Positions 33,701 to 45,587 of a DNA stretch of 64,000 bases are shown piece by piece. Below the pieces are notes generated by a model, which saw only the letters and a list, made by a program, of their open reading frames with translations, ran no database searches and was not told where the DNA came from. The stretch is from Pseudorasbora parva (lineage: Eukaryota; Chordata; Actinopteri; Cypriniformes; Gobionidae): NCBI RefSeq assembly GCF_024679245.1, contig NC_090178.1, positions 27,747,955 to 27,811,954 on the forward strand. Direction: 5' to 3'. Every line of letters starts with the position of its first letter. Position 1 is the stretch's first letter. Made by a program: the position numbers and the translations under genes.

Positions 33701-33832
33701 GTGCAATTATTCTGTCCTGCAGCCATGCAGTAAAATAATAAGGAAGAAATGTGGTTGTTTTCTATTATCATATGCTTGTGTAACGTCTCCCCTCAGGTAT
33801 CAAACTCTACCTATGCGCAGGTGAGGAAGTGA
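27770..33832 (+). CDS. CEACAM-like Ig-superfamily inhibitory receptor, nine exons
   Basis: Predicted exons: 27770-27821, 27980-28303, 29895-30167, 30271-30525, 30857-30998, 32750-32790, 32972-32997, 33453-33605, 33797-33832. All junctions are GT-AG and phases agree, giving 433 residues. Exon 1 is a signal peptide (MMVYYRLYWTLWILSCF). Exon 2 is a V-type domain with LELRNLTLDDSGIYKL and several N-glycosylation sequons but no cysteines, as in CEACAM N domains. Exon 3 is Ig-like with the second Cys (EYQCTY) but Ser where the first is expected. Exon 4 is a C2-type domain with both (LSCSA, YECTA). Exon 5 has a polyglycine stalk and a membrane span (~321-340). The tail carries LNYADV (Tyr375), TEYAEV (Tyr403) and STYAQV (Tyr428), ITIM/ITSM-type motifs that recruit SH2 phosphatases. 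The inhibitory cell-surface role is inferred. Exons 5 and 7 have tandem AG acceptors. Confidence 0.85.
28955..29205. repeat. degenerate CCTAGCAACCAC minisatellite in intron 2
   Basis: About fifteen imperfect copies of a ~14-20-bp step containing CTAGCAAC, separated by variable A/C-rich bases. Confidence 0.85.
29469..29506. repeat. 38-bp near-perfect palindrome in intron 2
   Basis: Two 18-bp arms, CATCTCAAATATGACACT and its exact complement, are separated by AA. It would form a strong hairpin in RNA or a cruciform in DNA. Confidence 0.9.
30622..30648. repeat. (ATA)n microsatellite in intron 4
   Basis: A run of ATAATAATA... about 26 bp long. Confidence 0.9.
30999..32749. other. intron 5 of the Ig-type gene, no embedded gene seen
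   Basis: 1.75 kb, AT-rich. Short frames on both strands show no recognisable domain. A TATT repeat lies near 32500-32525. Confidence 0.6.
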
Positions 33833-34431
33833 AGACACTGAAATGTACTGCACTGAGTCTTCCACATGTTGCACATTTACCAAAAAAAAAAAAGGTATTT
33901 CTTTAATTTAGCTTTATGTCGCTGTGTAAGTGAAATGTAACATTTTTATTGTGGTTTTGAATGCAAGATGGCCTGTCAGGCTGTGCAGTTGTTCTATTTT
34001 CATGATTATAATAGAGGAGACGGAAGGGTGGTAATATTTTTTGTTTTAACATCTTGCTTAATGTTCCCAGATTGATCTGATACAAATGTGTTATTTCGAA
34101 ATGTTTTTAAACTTGTTTTGAAATCTATTATGAAAAATAAGGTCACATACAAAATGACATTGCAACATACCTTGTAGGAGTGAGTTGTAACAGTATGGCT
34201 GGGTGGGTTAAAACATTATAGAGAAATGTATATCTTTTTTAATGCACAGTCATTTATTTATTTTCATTAAAGTAAATGACTGAACAAATACATAAAACAT
34301 GGGCTTGCACTGTTGTCAAATATCAGCTTATACAATGTCCTATTTTGTTACAACCCTTCCCAGCTCTGAGATGACAGTTCCAGTTAAACAAGAAGCTGCT
34401 GATTCAGATGAAACATGTTCTGTCTAATAAA
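33833..34431 (+). other. probable 3' UTR of the Ig-type gene with AATAAA
   Basis: Follows the TGA at 33830-33832. The first good polyadenylation signal is AATAAA at 34426-34431. A second lies at 34961-34966. The exact 3' end cannot be fixed. Confidence 0.5.
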
Positions 34432-34969
34432 ACAATCCAATTATAAAGGGAAGTGTTGATTTTTCTATCTCAAGTGTAGTTTTATATTTTGGTTCGCCTG
34501 TATATTTTTACACAGAGACTTACAACTGCTACTGTCACCTCAAGACGATGTTAGTCATGTATGATTTCATTCCAGTATGTAATTGGTTAAACTGACCGCT
34601 TTACCACCATCCCCGGTCTCCCACAGCATGTCATTATGGCATGTGACTGAAAAATCTTATCATCATATAAAATATCAACTGTTTGCGCCATATGCACCCC
34701 AGTGCCTTTTAATTATAACTTGCGATTCACACTTGATATTGTTCCAGATCATTCCATTTGAAACTGTGACAAATCTTCAGAGCAAAGGATTGTGGTCTGC
34801 TAATGTCTGGATTGTTATCCGTCTTATCTAATTAGTCCATACACACTCTTCCTTTAAATGTTTTATATTTACAGGCAAATATTTAGCTAGGATTGATCTC
34901 AAACACAAAACAGTTGAAACCATCAGATATATCCTAATTTCTTCTTTCTTGCACTGGGAAAATAAAAGA

Positions 34970-36040
34970 ACTGTGATAGTGTGTAATAAAGACTAAATTC
35001 ACCTTTAGATCTGAACACAACGTCATACAGGAAAGAAATAACAAGAAATGTATTGTCATATTCTGGTAAACAGATTTATATGGTTATTTATATGGAAGTT
35101 ATATTATCCGATTGTCTGTGAAATAACTACTGTATTGTTATTTGTAATTTATGAAAACTGTGATGACATAATATGTAATTTGCTCCAAAGAAAGAGTTAA
35201 TTTGTGCGTTTGTTTGATTGTTTTGTTTTTGTTTTTTTGCTCATTCTCCCTTCTGGTTTTCAGCTCAGTTATATTTATAAGGTCACATGCTGTATTTTCC
35301 CACATGGTGTGATAACACTGAACCGCATCTTGGAAGGATTTGTCAAGGCAGATGTAGTGAGCTAAACTTTAACTGTGATTGTGTGTTTTATGACAACAAG
35401 TGACCTAAAACTTATCATGGCTGAATTCTAAACAAGTCTTGTTCTCATGTCATGCTCAAAATGAAATGGTTATATAGATTATGAAGGTCTTTTTTACATA
35501 CATATATTAATAATTTGTGAAATTTCTTCTTTTGTGAAATCAGTTCAAATGACATGCATCTACACTGACTTGACGTTTGTTTCTTCCTCTTTTTTCTCCC
35601 TGAGAAATATGTGAAAGCATTCGTTCCCTGTTTGTAAATGTGATAAAATGACATTTCTAAATGCATTGCTAGCTTTTAACAGTAAATACAGATTTTGCAC
35701 CAACTGTGTTGTTATTATTATATTGTTGGTATTATCATGTTCCTGTAAAGCAAATTATCTTTGACTTTTTTACAGCCTGTTTTATAATCGTCTTAATCAT
35801 TATCAGTCCCCAAATGTGGACTATGTGGATACACAAATACGAATTATGACTTACAATTTTATTATAAATGCCTTGTGAAGATTTTGAAAATTTAGATGTA
35901 GCTGTAGATGTATTTTGTCAGTTACTTTCTGGTAACATTTCTAAACATACTGCTTAAATTGTCGCCACAAGCAAACATGCTTCACTAAAACAAATCTTAT
36001 CCTGATCATAAACTATAAGTAACCAACTATTATATTGATT
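34970..36040. other. AT-rich intergenic stretch, no feature recognised
   Basis: No frame with a recognisable domain, no terminal repeats and no microsatellite of note. Confidence 0.5.
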
Positions 36041-36047
36041 CATTACA

Positions 36048-36232
36048 CACAGACTGATATATTTCAAATGTTTATTACTTTTAATGTTGATAATTATATA
36101 ATTATAACTGAGAACTAAGGAAAATCCCAAATTCTGAAAATATGATTATTACTTAAGACCGATACAAAGAACGGATTTTTAGAAATTTTGGCCAACTGAA
36201 AAGTATGAACATGAAAAATATGAGCATGTACA
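36048..36232 (-). repeat. dispersed repeat, copy 2 (inverted relative to 27225-27561)
   Basis: Read on the minus strand it gives the TTTTCAGTTGGCCAAAATTTC, GGTCTTAAGTAAT and AGAATTTGGGATTTTCC blocks of copy 1. It ends where a LINE tail begins at about 36237. Confidence 0.7.
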
Positions 36233-36236
36233 ACAC

Positions 36237-36770
36237 TAAACAGAATAGAAGCGTTATTGTCATTGCAGTACAACGAAATTATAGTGCCCCATCTGATCAG
36301 TGCCAAGAAACTATTAAAAAAACAAACTTCAAAAACAGTCACACTATATGTTAAGAACTATATTGCACCTTTAAAATATACTACATGTTAAAAACAGCAT
36401 GTTAAGTATTGTCCCCATTCAGAGTCCCTACACCCCATGAAAAAAAAACAGTTTTTTAGTCTGTCCATCCTGTTATAAGACTTATAAGACAGAAGGCAGC
36501 AGACTAAACAGTTCATGTCCAGGATGGGTGTTATCCTTTATTATATTGCAGGCTCTGTGGAGACACCTGCTGTTTGTGATGTCCTCCAAAGAGGGCAAGG
36601 GGAAGCCAATGATCTCTCCAGCAGTCTCAATAACTTTTTGCAGATCCTTCCTATTTGCGGCTGAACAGCCAGAGTACCACACTGTGAGGCAGTTAGCAAG
36701 GACACTCAATGGTGGAGTGGTAAAAAGTCACCAGTAGATTTCTCCGCAAATTGGTTTTTCGGAGTATAAA
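36237..36770 (-). mobile_element. non-LTR retrotransposon fragment (ORF2 C-terminus and 3' tail)
   Basis: The minus strand encodes a LINE C-terminal block: LTVWYSGCSAANRKDLQKVI, FPLPSLEDITNSRCLHRA, DNTHPGHELFSLLPS. It then runs into an untranslated tail with TTTCGTTGTACTGCAATGAC and AATAACG near 36245-36285, the usual 3' end of such fish LINEs. The copy is 5'-truncated and carries no RT core. Confidence 0.7.
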
Positions 36771-37194
36771 AAGTGCAGCATATGCTGGGTCTTCTTTACT
36801 ATGACTGTTGTATCACCTACTTTTTACGACCAATGACATTGGACCCACTCACTTTTATTGTCTCTAATTCATCAGCATGTAGGCCCTACGTGTCTTTTAA
36901 GGGTGTCGAAATCGACTGAAAATAGGTCACAGCCTCGAACTTTGAATTAAAAAATGGAATCGTCGATACTGCCACGCCCCCATGTCATGTCCTGTTGCTT
37001 GCCAAGCTGGAAAAAACACACGTGTTGAAGTGCTGAGAGTCAACCTCCTACTCAAAAGATAGCATGGCCACTGCAGATGTAGGAGACCCATCGACAGAAC
37101 TTGAACCCCCTCCTGATTCAATAAAGCAGGGTTCATTTTGTTGCAAATAATTTTCGTTAACAACCTTTTTTCACAGACAAAAACTACCCAGATA
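36771..37194. other. no feature recognised
   Basis: Unique-looking sequence between the LINE fragment and satellite 1. Only short chance frames. Confidence 0.45.
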
Positions 37195-40100
37195 GCAAGC
37201 GGATGTGGGCCACTTCAGGCAATGATGCGGCACTGCAGGCCTTCTTATGGCCCGGATAAAATGTATGTGAGCCTGATGTGGCCCACAAGTAAAATGGCAA
37301 ATATGGCCCAAATATTTTAAATCACATGTGGGCCTTTTTAGGCAAAGATGCGGCACTCATGGCAATGTGTAATCTGAATATGAGCCTAAAGTGGCCCATA
37401 TGATAATTAATGAATATGGCCCAAATATCACAAACCAAATGTGGGCCACCTATGGGAAAAATCTGGCAAAACCGACAATGACTAATCTGGGTGTAAACCA
37501 AATATGGCCCGCATATGTTGCAGCAAATGTGGCCCAGTTATGTTATAACATATCTGGGCCAGTTTTGGCACATATGAGGGACAGTAATCACTGGCAAATC
37601 TGAATGTGAACCTAAAGTGGCCCACACTTGGCAAAGAAAATAAGGCCCGAATACTTTACATCAAATTTGGGCCACATTTGGCAAATATATGGCAAAGTCA
37701 GCACTGGCTAACCAGGGTGTGAGCCTAAACTGGCCCACACATAGTGCAGCAAATAAGGCCCAATTATGTTAAAACATATCTGGGCCATTTTTGGCAAAGG
37801 TGAGGGACAGTAATCACTGGCGAATCTGAATATGAACCTAAAGTGGGCCACACATGGAATTTGCAAATATGGCCTGGATACATTATACAAAATTTGGGCC
37901 ACATTTGGCAAATGTATGGCAAAGTCAGCACTGGCTAACCAGGGTGTAAACCTAAACTGGCCCACATATAATGCAGCAAATGCGGCCCAATTAAGTAAAA
38001 AACACCTGGCCCAGTTCTGGCAAAGATGAGGGACATTAATCACTGACTAATCTGAATGTGAACCTATTGTGGCCCACATATGGCAGAGCAAATATGGGCC
38101 GAATACATCACAGCAAATTTGGGCCACATTTGGAAAATATATGGCAAAGTCAGCACTGGCTAACCAGGGAGTGAACCTAAACTGGCCCACATTAAGTGCA
38201 GCAAATGAGGCCCAATTATGTTAAAACATATCTGGGCCAGTTTTGGCAAAGGTGAGGGACAGTAATCATGAACAAATCTGAATGTGAACCTAAGGTGGCC
38301 CACACATGGTATAGCAAATATGGCCCGAATACATTACATCAAATTTGGGCCACATTTGGCAAATATATGGCAAAGCCAGCACTGGCTAACCAGGGTGTAC
38401 ACCTAAACTGGGCCACATTGAGTGCAGCAAATGTGGCCCAGTTTTCTTAAAAACATATCTAGGCCAGTTTTGGCAAAGGTGAGGGATAGAAATCACTCGC
38501 AAATCTGAATATGAACCTAAAGTGGGCCACACATGGCATAGCAAATATGGGCCGAATACATTACACCAAATTTGGGCCACATTTGGCAAAAGTAGAGCAA
38601 AGTCAGCACTGGCTAACCAGGATGTGAGCCTAAACTGGCCCACATATAATGCAGCAAATGTGGCCCAGTTTTCTTAAAAACATATCTGGGCCAGTTTTGG
38701 AGAAGGTGAGGGACAGTAATCACTAACAAATCTGAATGTGAACCTATGGTGGCCCAGACATGGCATAGCAAATATGGGCCGAATACATTACACCAAATTT
38801 GGGCCAGATTTGGAAAATATATGGCAAAGTCAACACTGGCTAACCAGGGTGTAAACCTAAACTGGCCCACATTAAGTGCTGCAAATGTGGCCCAATTATG
38901 TTAAAACATATCTGGGCCAATTTTGGCAAAGGTGAGGGACAGTAATTACTGGTGAATCTGAATTTGAACCTAAAGTGGCCCAGACATGGCATAGCAAATT
39001 TGGCCCGAATACATTACACCAAATTTGGGCCACATTTGGAAAATATATGGCAAAGTCAACACTGGCCAACCAGGGCTTGAACCTAAACTGGCCCACATTA
39101 AGTGCTGCAAATGTGGCCCAATTATGTTAAAACATATCTGGGCCAGTTTTGGCAAAGGTGAGGGATAGAAATCACTCGCAAATCTGAATATGAACCTAAA
39201 GTGGCCCAGACATGGCATAGCAAATATGGCCCGAATACATTACACCCAATTTGGGCCACATTTGGAAAATATATGGCAAAGTCAACACTGGCCAACCAGG
39301 GCTTGAACCTAAACTGGCCCACATTAAGTGCTGCAAATGTGGCCCAATTATGTTAAAACATATCTGGGCCAGTTTTGGCAAAGGTCAGGGATAGTAATCA
39401 CTCGCAAATCATAATATGAACCTAAAGTGGGCCACACATGGCATAGCAAATATGGCCCGAATACATTACATCAAATTTGGGCCACATTTGGCAAAAGTAC
39501 AGCAAAGTCAGCACTGGCAAACCAGGATGTGAGCCTAAACTGGCCCACATTAAGTGCTGCAAATGTGGCCCAATTATGTTAAAACATATCTGGGCCAGTT
39601 TTGGTAAAGGTGAGGGATAGAAATCCCTCGCAAATCTGAATATGAACCTAAAGTGGGCCACACATGGCATAGCAAATATGGCATGAATACATTACACCAA
39701 ATTTGGGCCAGATTTGGAAAAAGTACAGCAAAGTCAGCACTGGCTAACCAGGATTTGAGCCTAAACTGGCCCACATATAATGCAGCAAATGTGGCCCAGT
39801 TTTCTTAAAAAAATATCTGGGCCAGTTTTGGCAAAGGTGAGGGATAGAAATCACTCGCAAATCTGAATATGAACCTAAAGTGGGCCACACATGGCATAGC
39901 AAATATGGCCCGAATACATTACACCAAATTTGGGCCACATTTGGCAAAAGTACAGCAAAGTCAGCACTGGCTAACCAGGATGTGAGCCTAAACTGGCCCA
40001 CATATAATGCAGCAAATGTGGCCCAGTTTTCTTAAAAAAAATATCTGGGCCAGTTTTGGCAAAGGTGAGGGATAGAAATCACTCGCAAATCTGAATATGA

Positions 40101-42029
40101 ACCTAAAGTGGGCCACACATGGCATAGCAAATATGGCCTGAATACATTACACCAAATTTGGGCCACATTTGGCAAAAGTACAGCAATATCAGCACTGGCT
40201 AACCAGGATGTGAGCCTAAACTGGCCCACATATAATGCAGCAAATGTGGCCCAGTTTTCTTATAAACATATCTGGGCCAGTTTTGGAGAAGGTGAGGGAC
40301 AGTAATCACTAACAAATCTGAATGTGAACCTATGGTGGCCCTGACATGGCATAGCAAATATGGGCCGAATACATTACACCAAATTTGGGCCAGATTTGGA
40401 AAATATATGGCAAAGTCAACACTGGCTAACCAGGGTGTAAACCTAAACTGGCCCACATTAAGTGCTGCAAATGTGGCCCAATTATGTTAAAACATAACTG
40501 GGCCAGTTTTGGCAAAGGTGAGGGACAGTAATTAATGGTGAATCTGAATTTGAACCTATGGTGGCCCAGACATGGCATAGCAAATATGGCCCGAATACAT
40601 TACACCCAATTTGGGCCACATTTGGAAAATATATGGCAAAGTCAACACTGGCCAACCAGGGCTTGAACCTAAACTGGCCCACATTAAGTGCTGCAAATGT
40701 GGCCCAATTATGTTAAAACATATCTGAGCCAGTTTTGGCAAAGGTGAGGGATAGAAATCACTCGCAAATCTGAATATGAACCTAAAGCGGGCCACACATG
40801 GCATAGCAAATATGGCCAGAATACATTACACCAAATTTGGGCCACATTTGGCAAAAGTACAGCAAAGTCAGCACTGGCTAACCAGGATGTGAGCCTAAAC
40901 TGGCCCACATATAATGCAGCAAATGTGGCCCAGTTTTCTTAAAAACATATCTGGGCCAGTTTTGGAGAAGATGAGGGACAGTAATCACTAACAAATCTGA
41001 ATGTGAACCTATGGTGGCCCACACATGGCATAGCAAATATGGGCCGAATACATTACACCAAATTTGGGCCAGATTTGGAAAATATATGGCAAAGTCAACA
41101 CTGGCCAGTGGCTAACCAGGGCTTGAACCTAAACTGGCCCACATTAAGTGCTGCAAATGAGGCCCAATTATGTTAAAACATATCTGGGCCAGTTTTGGTA
41201 AAGGTGAGGGACAGAAATCACTTGCAAATCTGAATATGAACCTAAAGTGGGCCACACATGGCATAGCAAATATGGGCCGAATACATTACACCAAATTTGG
41301 GCCACATTTGGCAAAAGTACAGCAAAGTCAGCACTGGCTAACCAGGGTTTGAACCTAAACTGGCCCACATATAATGCAGCAAATATGGTCCAGTTTTCTT
41401 AAAAACATATCCAGGCCAGTTTTGGCAAAGGTGAGGGACAGTAATCCCTCGTGAATCTGAATATGAACCTAAAGTGGCCCATACATGGCATAGCAAATAT
41501 GGCCTGCACATAATACACCAACTTTGGGCCACATTTGGCAAAAGTACGCCAAAGTCAGCACTGGCTAACCAGAGCGTGAGCCTAAACTGGCCCACATATT
41601 ATGCAGAAACAAATGTGGCCCAGTTTTATTAAAAAATATCTGGGCCAGTTTTGGCCAATAGGGACAGTAAATCTGATTGTGACCCTAAAGTGGCCCAGAC
41701 ATGGCATAGCCAATATGGCCAGAATACCTTACACCAAATTTAGGCCACATTTGGCAAATATATGGCAAAGTCAGCACTGGCTAACCAGGCTGTAAACCTA
41801 AACTGGCCCATAAATAGTGCAGCAAATGAAGCCCAATTATGTTAAAACATATCTGGGGCAGTTTTGGCAAAGGTGAGGGACAGTAATCACTGGCAAATCT
41901 GAATGTGAACCTAAAGTGGCCCAGACATGGCATAGCAAATATGGCCTGAATACATTACACCAAATTTGGGCCACATTTGGTAAATGTACAGCAAAGTCAG
42001 CACTGGCTAACCAGGGTGTAAGCCTGTTA
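37195..42029. repeat. satellite 1: about 21 copies of a 226-bp dimeric unit
   Basis: The landmark GAACCTA recurs at 38513, 38740, 38966, 39192, 39418, 39644, 39871, 40099 and 40326, giving a 225-228-bp period. Each unit has two related ~113-bp halves, one starting CCTAAAGTGGGCCACACAT and the other CCTAAACTGGCCCACATA. Each half holds three TGGGCC/TGGCCC motifs about 25 bp apart, each often followed by an ACAT/CAAAT-type run. The left edge (37195-38000) is more diverged than the middle, as expected of unequal exchange. Minus-strand frames of 66-85 codons repeat with the unit and are not genes. Confidence 0.93.
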
Positions 42030-42083
42030 ATAGTTAATAACATTTACAGCCATGTTTGCCAAATATACAGTACAGTTGACATG

Positions 42084-42607
42084 TAGCCTGACAAGCCAGA
42101 CCCACATCAAGATGTTTGGTCTGGAAACTCATCATTGACAGCTCAATCAGAGGGGCGGATAAACGGCTGTCTGTCAAACTCCCTCTGCACGCGATAGGAT
42201 AGCGCTACAACCAACCAGAGCAACGAAGGTGAAGCAGAGCTCGTTGATAGATTAAACATTCGCCGTTTACGATCGGCTAAACTCAGAACACATCTTCCCT
42301 TCTTAAGAATGACTTCAGTGCTGTTCTTTGTTCTTTTCTCAGAGAAAAGCTTAACTCCAAGTCTTCCAGAGTCGCGGTCAAAGCTGATTCGAAAGACCGC
42401 CGTTCGCCAGCTTCTGTGTTTACTAGAAACACGCAAGCGCAACTCTGGCGTCATTATTTTAAGCCCCGACCACCAACTCCATACACGATGTGATTGGCCT
42501 GACCAGAGTTTGGCGTTTACAGCTCAGAAGGGTATTGAGAGTTGCTAGACGACACTCGTGGCAGATTAGATTTGCTGCCGCTAGGGTGTGTCTAGATTTT
42601 TAGGCTA
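42084..42607. mobile_element. MITE copy 1, flanked by TGACATG
   Basis: Begins TAGCCTGACAAGCCAGA and ends CTAGATTTTTAGGCTA, imperfect inverted ends. TGACATG lies on both sides (42077-42083 and 42610-42616, with two extra bases on the right). It shares about 310 bp with 54205-54515 and has an extra ~210 bp in the middle. No transposase. Confidence 0.75.
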
Positions 42608-42821
42608 GCTGACATGGAAAATATGCCATAAATATAATTACAGTTAATTTAGATGTATAGCTAAAAATGCCCACATTTGAAAATATGGCATAATACTTTG
42701 TAACGAAATTGGGCTATGTTTGATAGGATGCAACTCTTAATTGTACAGTTTAATCTGGACAAAAAGACTATATCAGTTGTGGATTGGCCTGCCTTGTGAT
42801 AAAAAAAAGTACATAACTTTA

Positions 42822-42933
<112 letters not shown>

Positions 42934-42935
<2 letters not shown>

Positions 42936-43125
42936 GCATGTTTTTGTTAAATATCAGGACACTGATTAAATGTGTATTATGACATGGGTATGACACATGT
43001 GGGAGAGGGTGAAATATGAGGACATTACCCATGACCCCATTTTTCAAAATGCTTATAAATCATACAGGATGAGTTTTTTTTTTGTTGAGAAAATAAAAAT
43101 GCAGAATGTTTCCTGTGATGGGTAG
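42934..43125. repeat. dispersed repeat copy (related to 26752-26950)
   Basis: Shares long runs with 26752-26950 in the same orientation, including GAGAGGGTGAAATATGAGG and AAATGCAGAATGTTT. Both copies sit next to G/T-rich simple sequence. Confidence 0.75.
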
Positions 43126-43136
43126 GTTTAGGGGCA

Positions 43137-43138
<2 letters not shown>

Positions 43139-43172
<34 letters not shown>

Positions 43173-43686
43173 GTTTATATTATATTGTAGGGACCAAACA
43201 ATGTCATATAAACCTGAGATCACCAGCCAGCGGTCCCCACAATGTAAACGGATTCATAAACATACTATGTTTTTTGAAAATGTAAAACTGCAGCATGTTT
43301 CCTGTGATTAGTGGTAGGGGCAGTGTAGGGGGATATAATGTACAGTGTAAAATCCATTACGCTTATGGAAAGTCCCCACAATTCACACAAAAAACAATGT
43401 GTGTGTGTGTGTGTGTGTGGTCTAGGTAAACCCTATGTTTTGGGGACACAAAAATGGCAATATTTGAAATCCTTGTCCATGTGGGGATGTTTTTGGTCTC
43501 TATGAAGAAAACTAAATTAAAAATTATGCTTTTTGAAATTTAAAAAAAAAGTTTAGATTTCTCTGTGAAGGGTAGAAGTTTTAGGGGTAGGTTTAGTGTA
43601 GGGTGATACAATATACAGTTTTTATAGTATAAAAATCATGTTTGTGTGTATACTGTGTACACACAGACAGCTACAGTAGGTTGAAA

Positions 43687-43739
<53 letters not shown>

Positions 43740-43740
43740 T
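43139..43740. repeat. three further (TG)n tracts with related flanks
   Basis: TG runs at about 43139-43168, 43399-43418 and 43690-43738. Between them lie GGGGACC/GTCCCCACA-type segments, a pattern common beside fish TG repeats. Confidence 0.85.
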
Positions 43741-43749
43741 GATTATGAA

Positions 43750-44261
43750 TTGTTTGCAACAGGTCAAATTTGTGAACTGTTTTTAATGGTCCTGACTTGA
43801 ATATTTGACTGAGATACATTTTGAGTTGCTGTATGTGAAAATCTTTGTCATGATTTTAAGTATCCAGAATATCCAGAAACAGTCTTGTTGAAATCACCTT
43901 CACCTGTAAATGTATGGAACTGTAAGGCAGTGTCATCTTATAAACCGCTTTAAGTGACCCTGATATTCTAAATTATTATAAATAAAATACTCAATTTGTC
44001 TTTCATTTTTGCTAAATATTGACTTAAATATTGAATATTATCTGTATCATATATGTCCTGTCCTATAACCTGTCAGTATATTAATTGAGATATGCATTTA
44101 AGAGTAAGCTAAATGAATGACAAATCAGCAAAACCTGCTATGAGAACATTTTATTGTTATTTTGAAGCCAACTTTTTTCAACCCTTTTTTTTGTTGTTAT
44201 GCTTTCATTACAAAAAACATTTTTTATCCCTTGCTAGAATATATATATTTAAAATCAACTG
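43750..44261. other. no feature recognised
   Basis: AT-rich sequence without a frame, repeat or terminal inverted repeat that I can name. Confidence 0.45.
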
Positions 44262-44392
44262 GTTCGAGTTCCTATTTCCGGCCCTTTAAATTTAAAAAAT
44301 AGCCGCGGAAAAGGCGCCCAAAAGACGGAGCTGCAGAGGAGGATTATTGTTTGGAGATTTGACGGTGGAAAACGGCAAAGAAAGTTAAGGTA
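44262..44392 (+). promoter_or_regulatory. candidate promoter / non-coding first exon
   Basis: A local island of CG dinucleotides (TTCCGGCC, GCCGCGG, GGCGCC, GACGGAG, GACGGTGG) in AT-rich surroundings, ending AGTTAAG|GTAAGA, a strong splice donor. It could be a 5' UTR exon of a gene to the right, with the chromovirus in its first intron. Weak evidence. Confidence 0.3.
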
Positions 44393-45139
44393 AGATTTAA
44401 TAAAAAAAATATTGCTTCGTTTTGGGGATTGCTTCGTTATATTCAGTTGGAGTAACTTACTGCATGTTATGTGATATTAAAACGTTAGCTAATGAAAGCT
44501 ACAATTGTTAGCTATCAAACATTAGTTATTTTGTCAATTCAAAACTTTTGCCATTGCCTGAAGGATTTTGTAAGTGACATAACGTTAGCAATTCTAAGTT
44601 GATTATCGTTAGTTCACCTCTCTTTCATACATTTGTCACGTGATTTTTGATAATTACTAACTGCTAAATAAATGGTGATAAAATATTAATATCTGTCTGT
44701 TTCATTCTATGCGGCTCTCACGTGACAAAAGTATGAACAAGGCCTAACGTTACCAGAATAACCTAAATGAATCATCTGTTTCTCATAATTTGTTATTTTG
44801 CCTGCAATATGTATAGTTTTTATTATCATTATTTTATTATTTATTTTAAATATGAAGTTGTTATCAAAGTTTGCGCTACTTGACGTGATTGCTAAATGAT
44901 TTAAAGATCCAAGTCAGTAAAATGATCTGATCTTCCCATCACTAACGTTACAAAGAAGTCCTTCGAACTGAAAATCACATTGTCTTCTGCTGAAAAAAAA
45001 GCATAGACCAGCATGATTCCACTTTCACTCACTGTATACCAACCTGCAGTCAGTTCTGTATGGTCAACGTATTTTCCCAATTATAATGTTATAATTATAA
45101 TGTATAATTTGAAATTCATCTATGTATAAATTTGACATT

Positions 45140-45570
45140 TGTCACGGTTCATGGATTCCCTGTCTCACTCTTGGGTGCGTGTTGAATGTAGGTGAGGGCG
45201 GAGCCTGGGATTGGCTCATCACGCACCTGTGGCTGATCACCTGCACCAGCTGCAACTCATCACCTTCACCCTATTTAGTCTCTCTGTTTCTCTCTTGTCT
45301 TTGTCAGAGCGTTGTTGGATGTTTCCCCTTGTGTCTCCGTGTTGGTTGTCGTTTCCCCCTTCCGTGAAACGCTGGATCCCTTCCCGGATTACCTGTACCG
45401 ACCTCCCGAGTCACAGCTGCTCACAGCCTGCCCGTGTCGCCAACAGAGCCTCTCTCACTGCTCTGTCTTATCCGGACTTCTTCAGTGTTCTGAGTTTTGA
45501 CTTCTGTGACACTATCCGTCAAATAAACTAATTACTTGCTTTTGAATCCTGCCTCTGTGAATCCGTTACA
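45140..45570 (+). repeat. 5' LTR of the chromovirus
   Basis: 431 bp, TGTCACGG...CCGTTACA. RNA probably starts near 45298-45303, about 30 bp after CTATTTAG. AATAAA-like ATAAAC lies near 45522. Confidence 0.92.
45303..45313 (+). promoter_or_regulatory. self-priming partner in the LTR
   Basis: GTCAGAGCGTT is exactly complementary to AACGCTCTGAC at 45572-45582. It lies where the RNA 5' end is expected, so a fold-back of the RNA 5' end could prime reverse transcription. Confidence 0.7.
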
Positions 45571-45571
45571 G

Positions 45572-45582
45572 AACGCTCTGAC
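45572..45582 (+). promoter_or_regulatory. primer-binding site of the chromovirus
   Basis: AACGCTCTGAC, 1 nt after the LTR. It does not match the usual TGG-initial tRNA primer sites and pairs with 45303-45313. Confidence 0.7.
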
Positions 45583-45587
45583 CAACC

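Noticed and set aside
38386..41595. Many minus-strand frames of 66-85 codons with similar products
   Set aside because: They repeat with the 226-bp satellite unit, end at the same place in each unit and show no coding constraint.
45122..45531. Frames of 62-106 codons repeated at 49889-50241
   Set aside because: They lie in the LTRs of the chromovirus and recur because the LTRs are identical.
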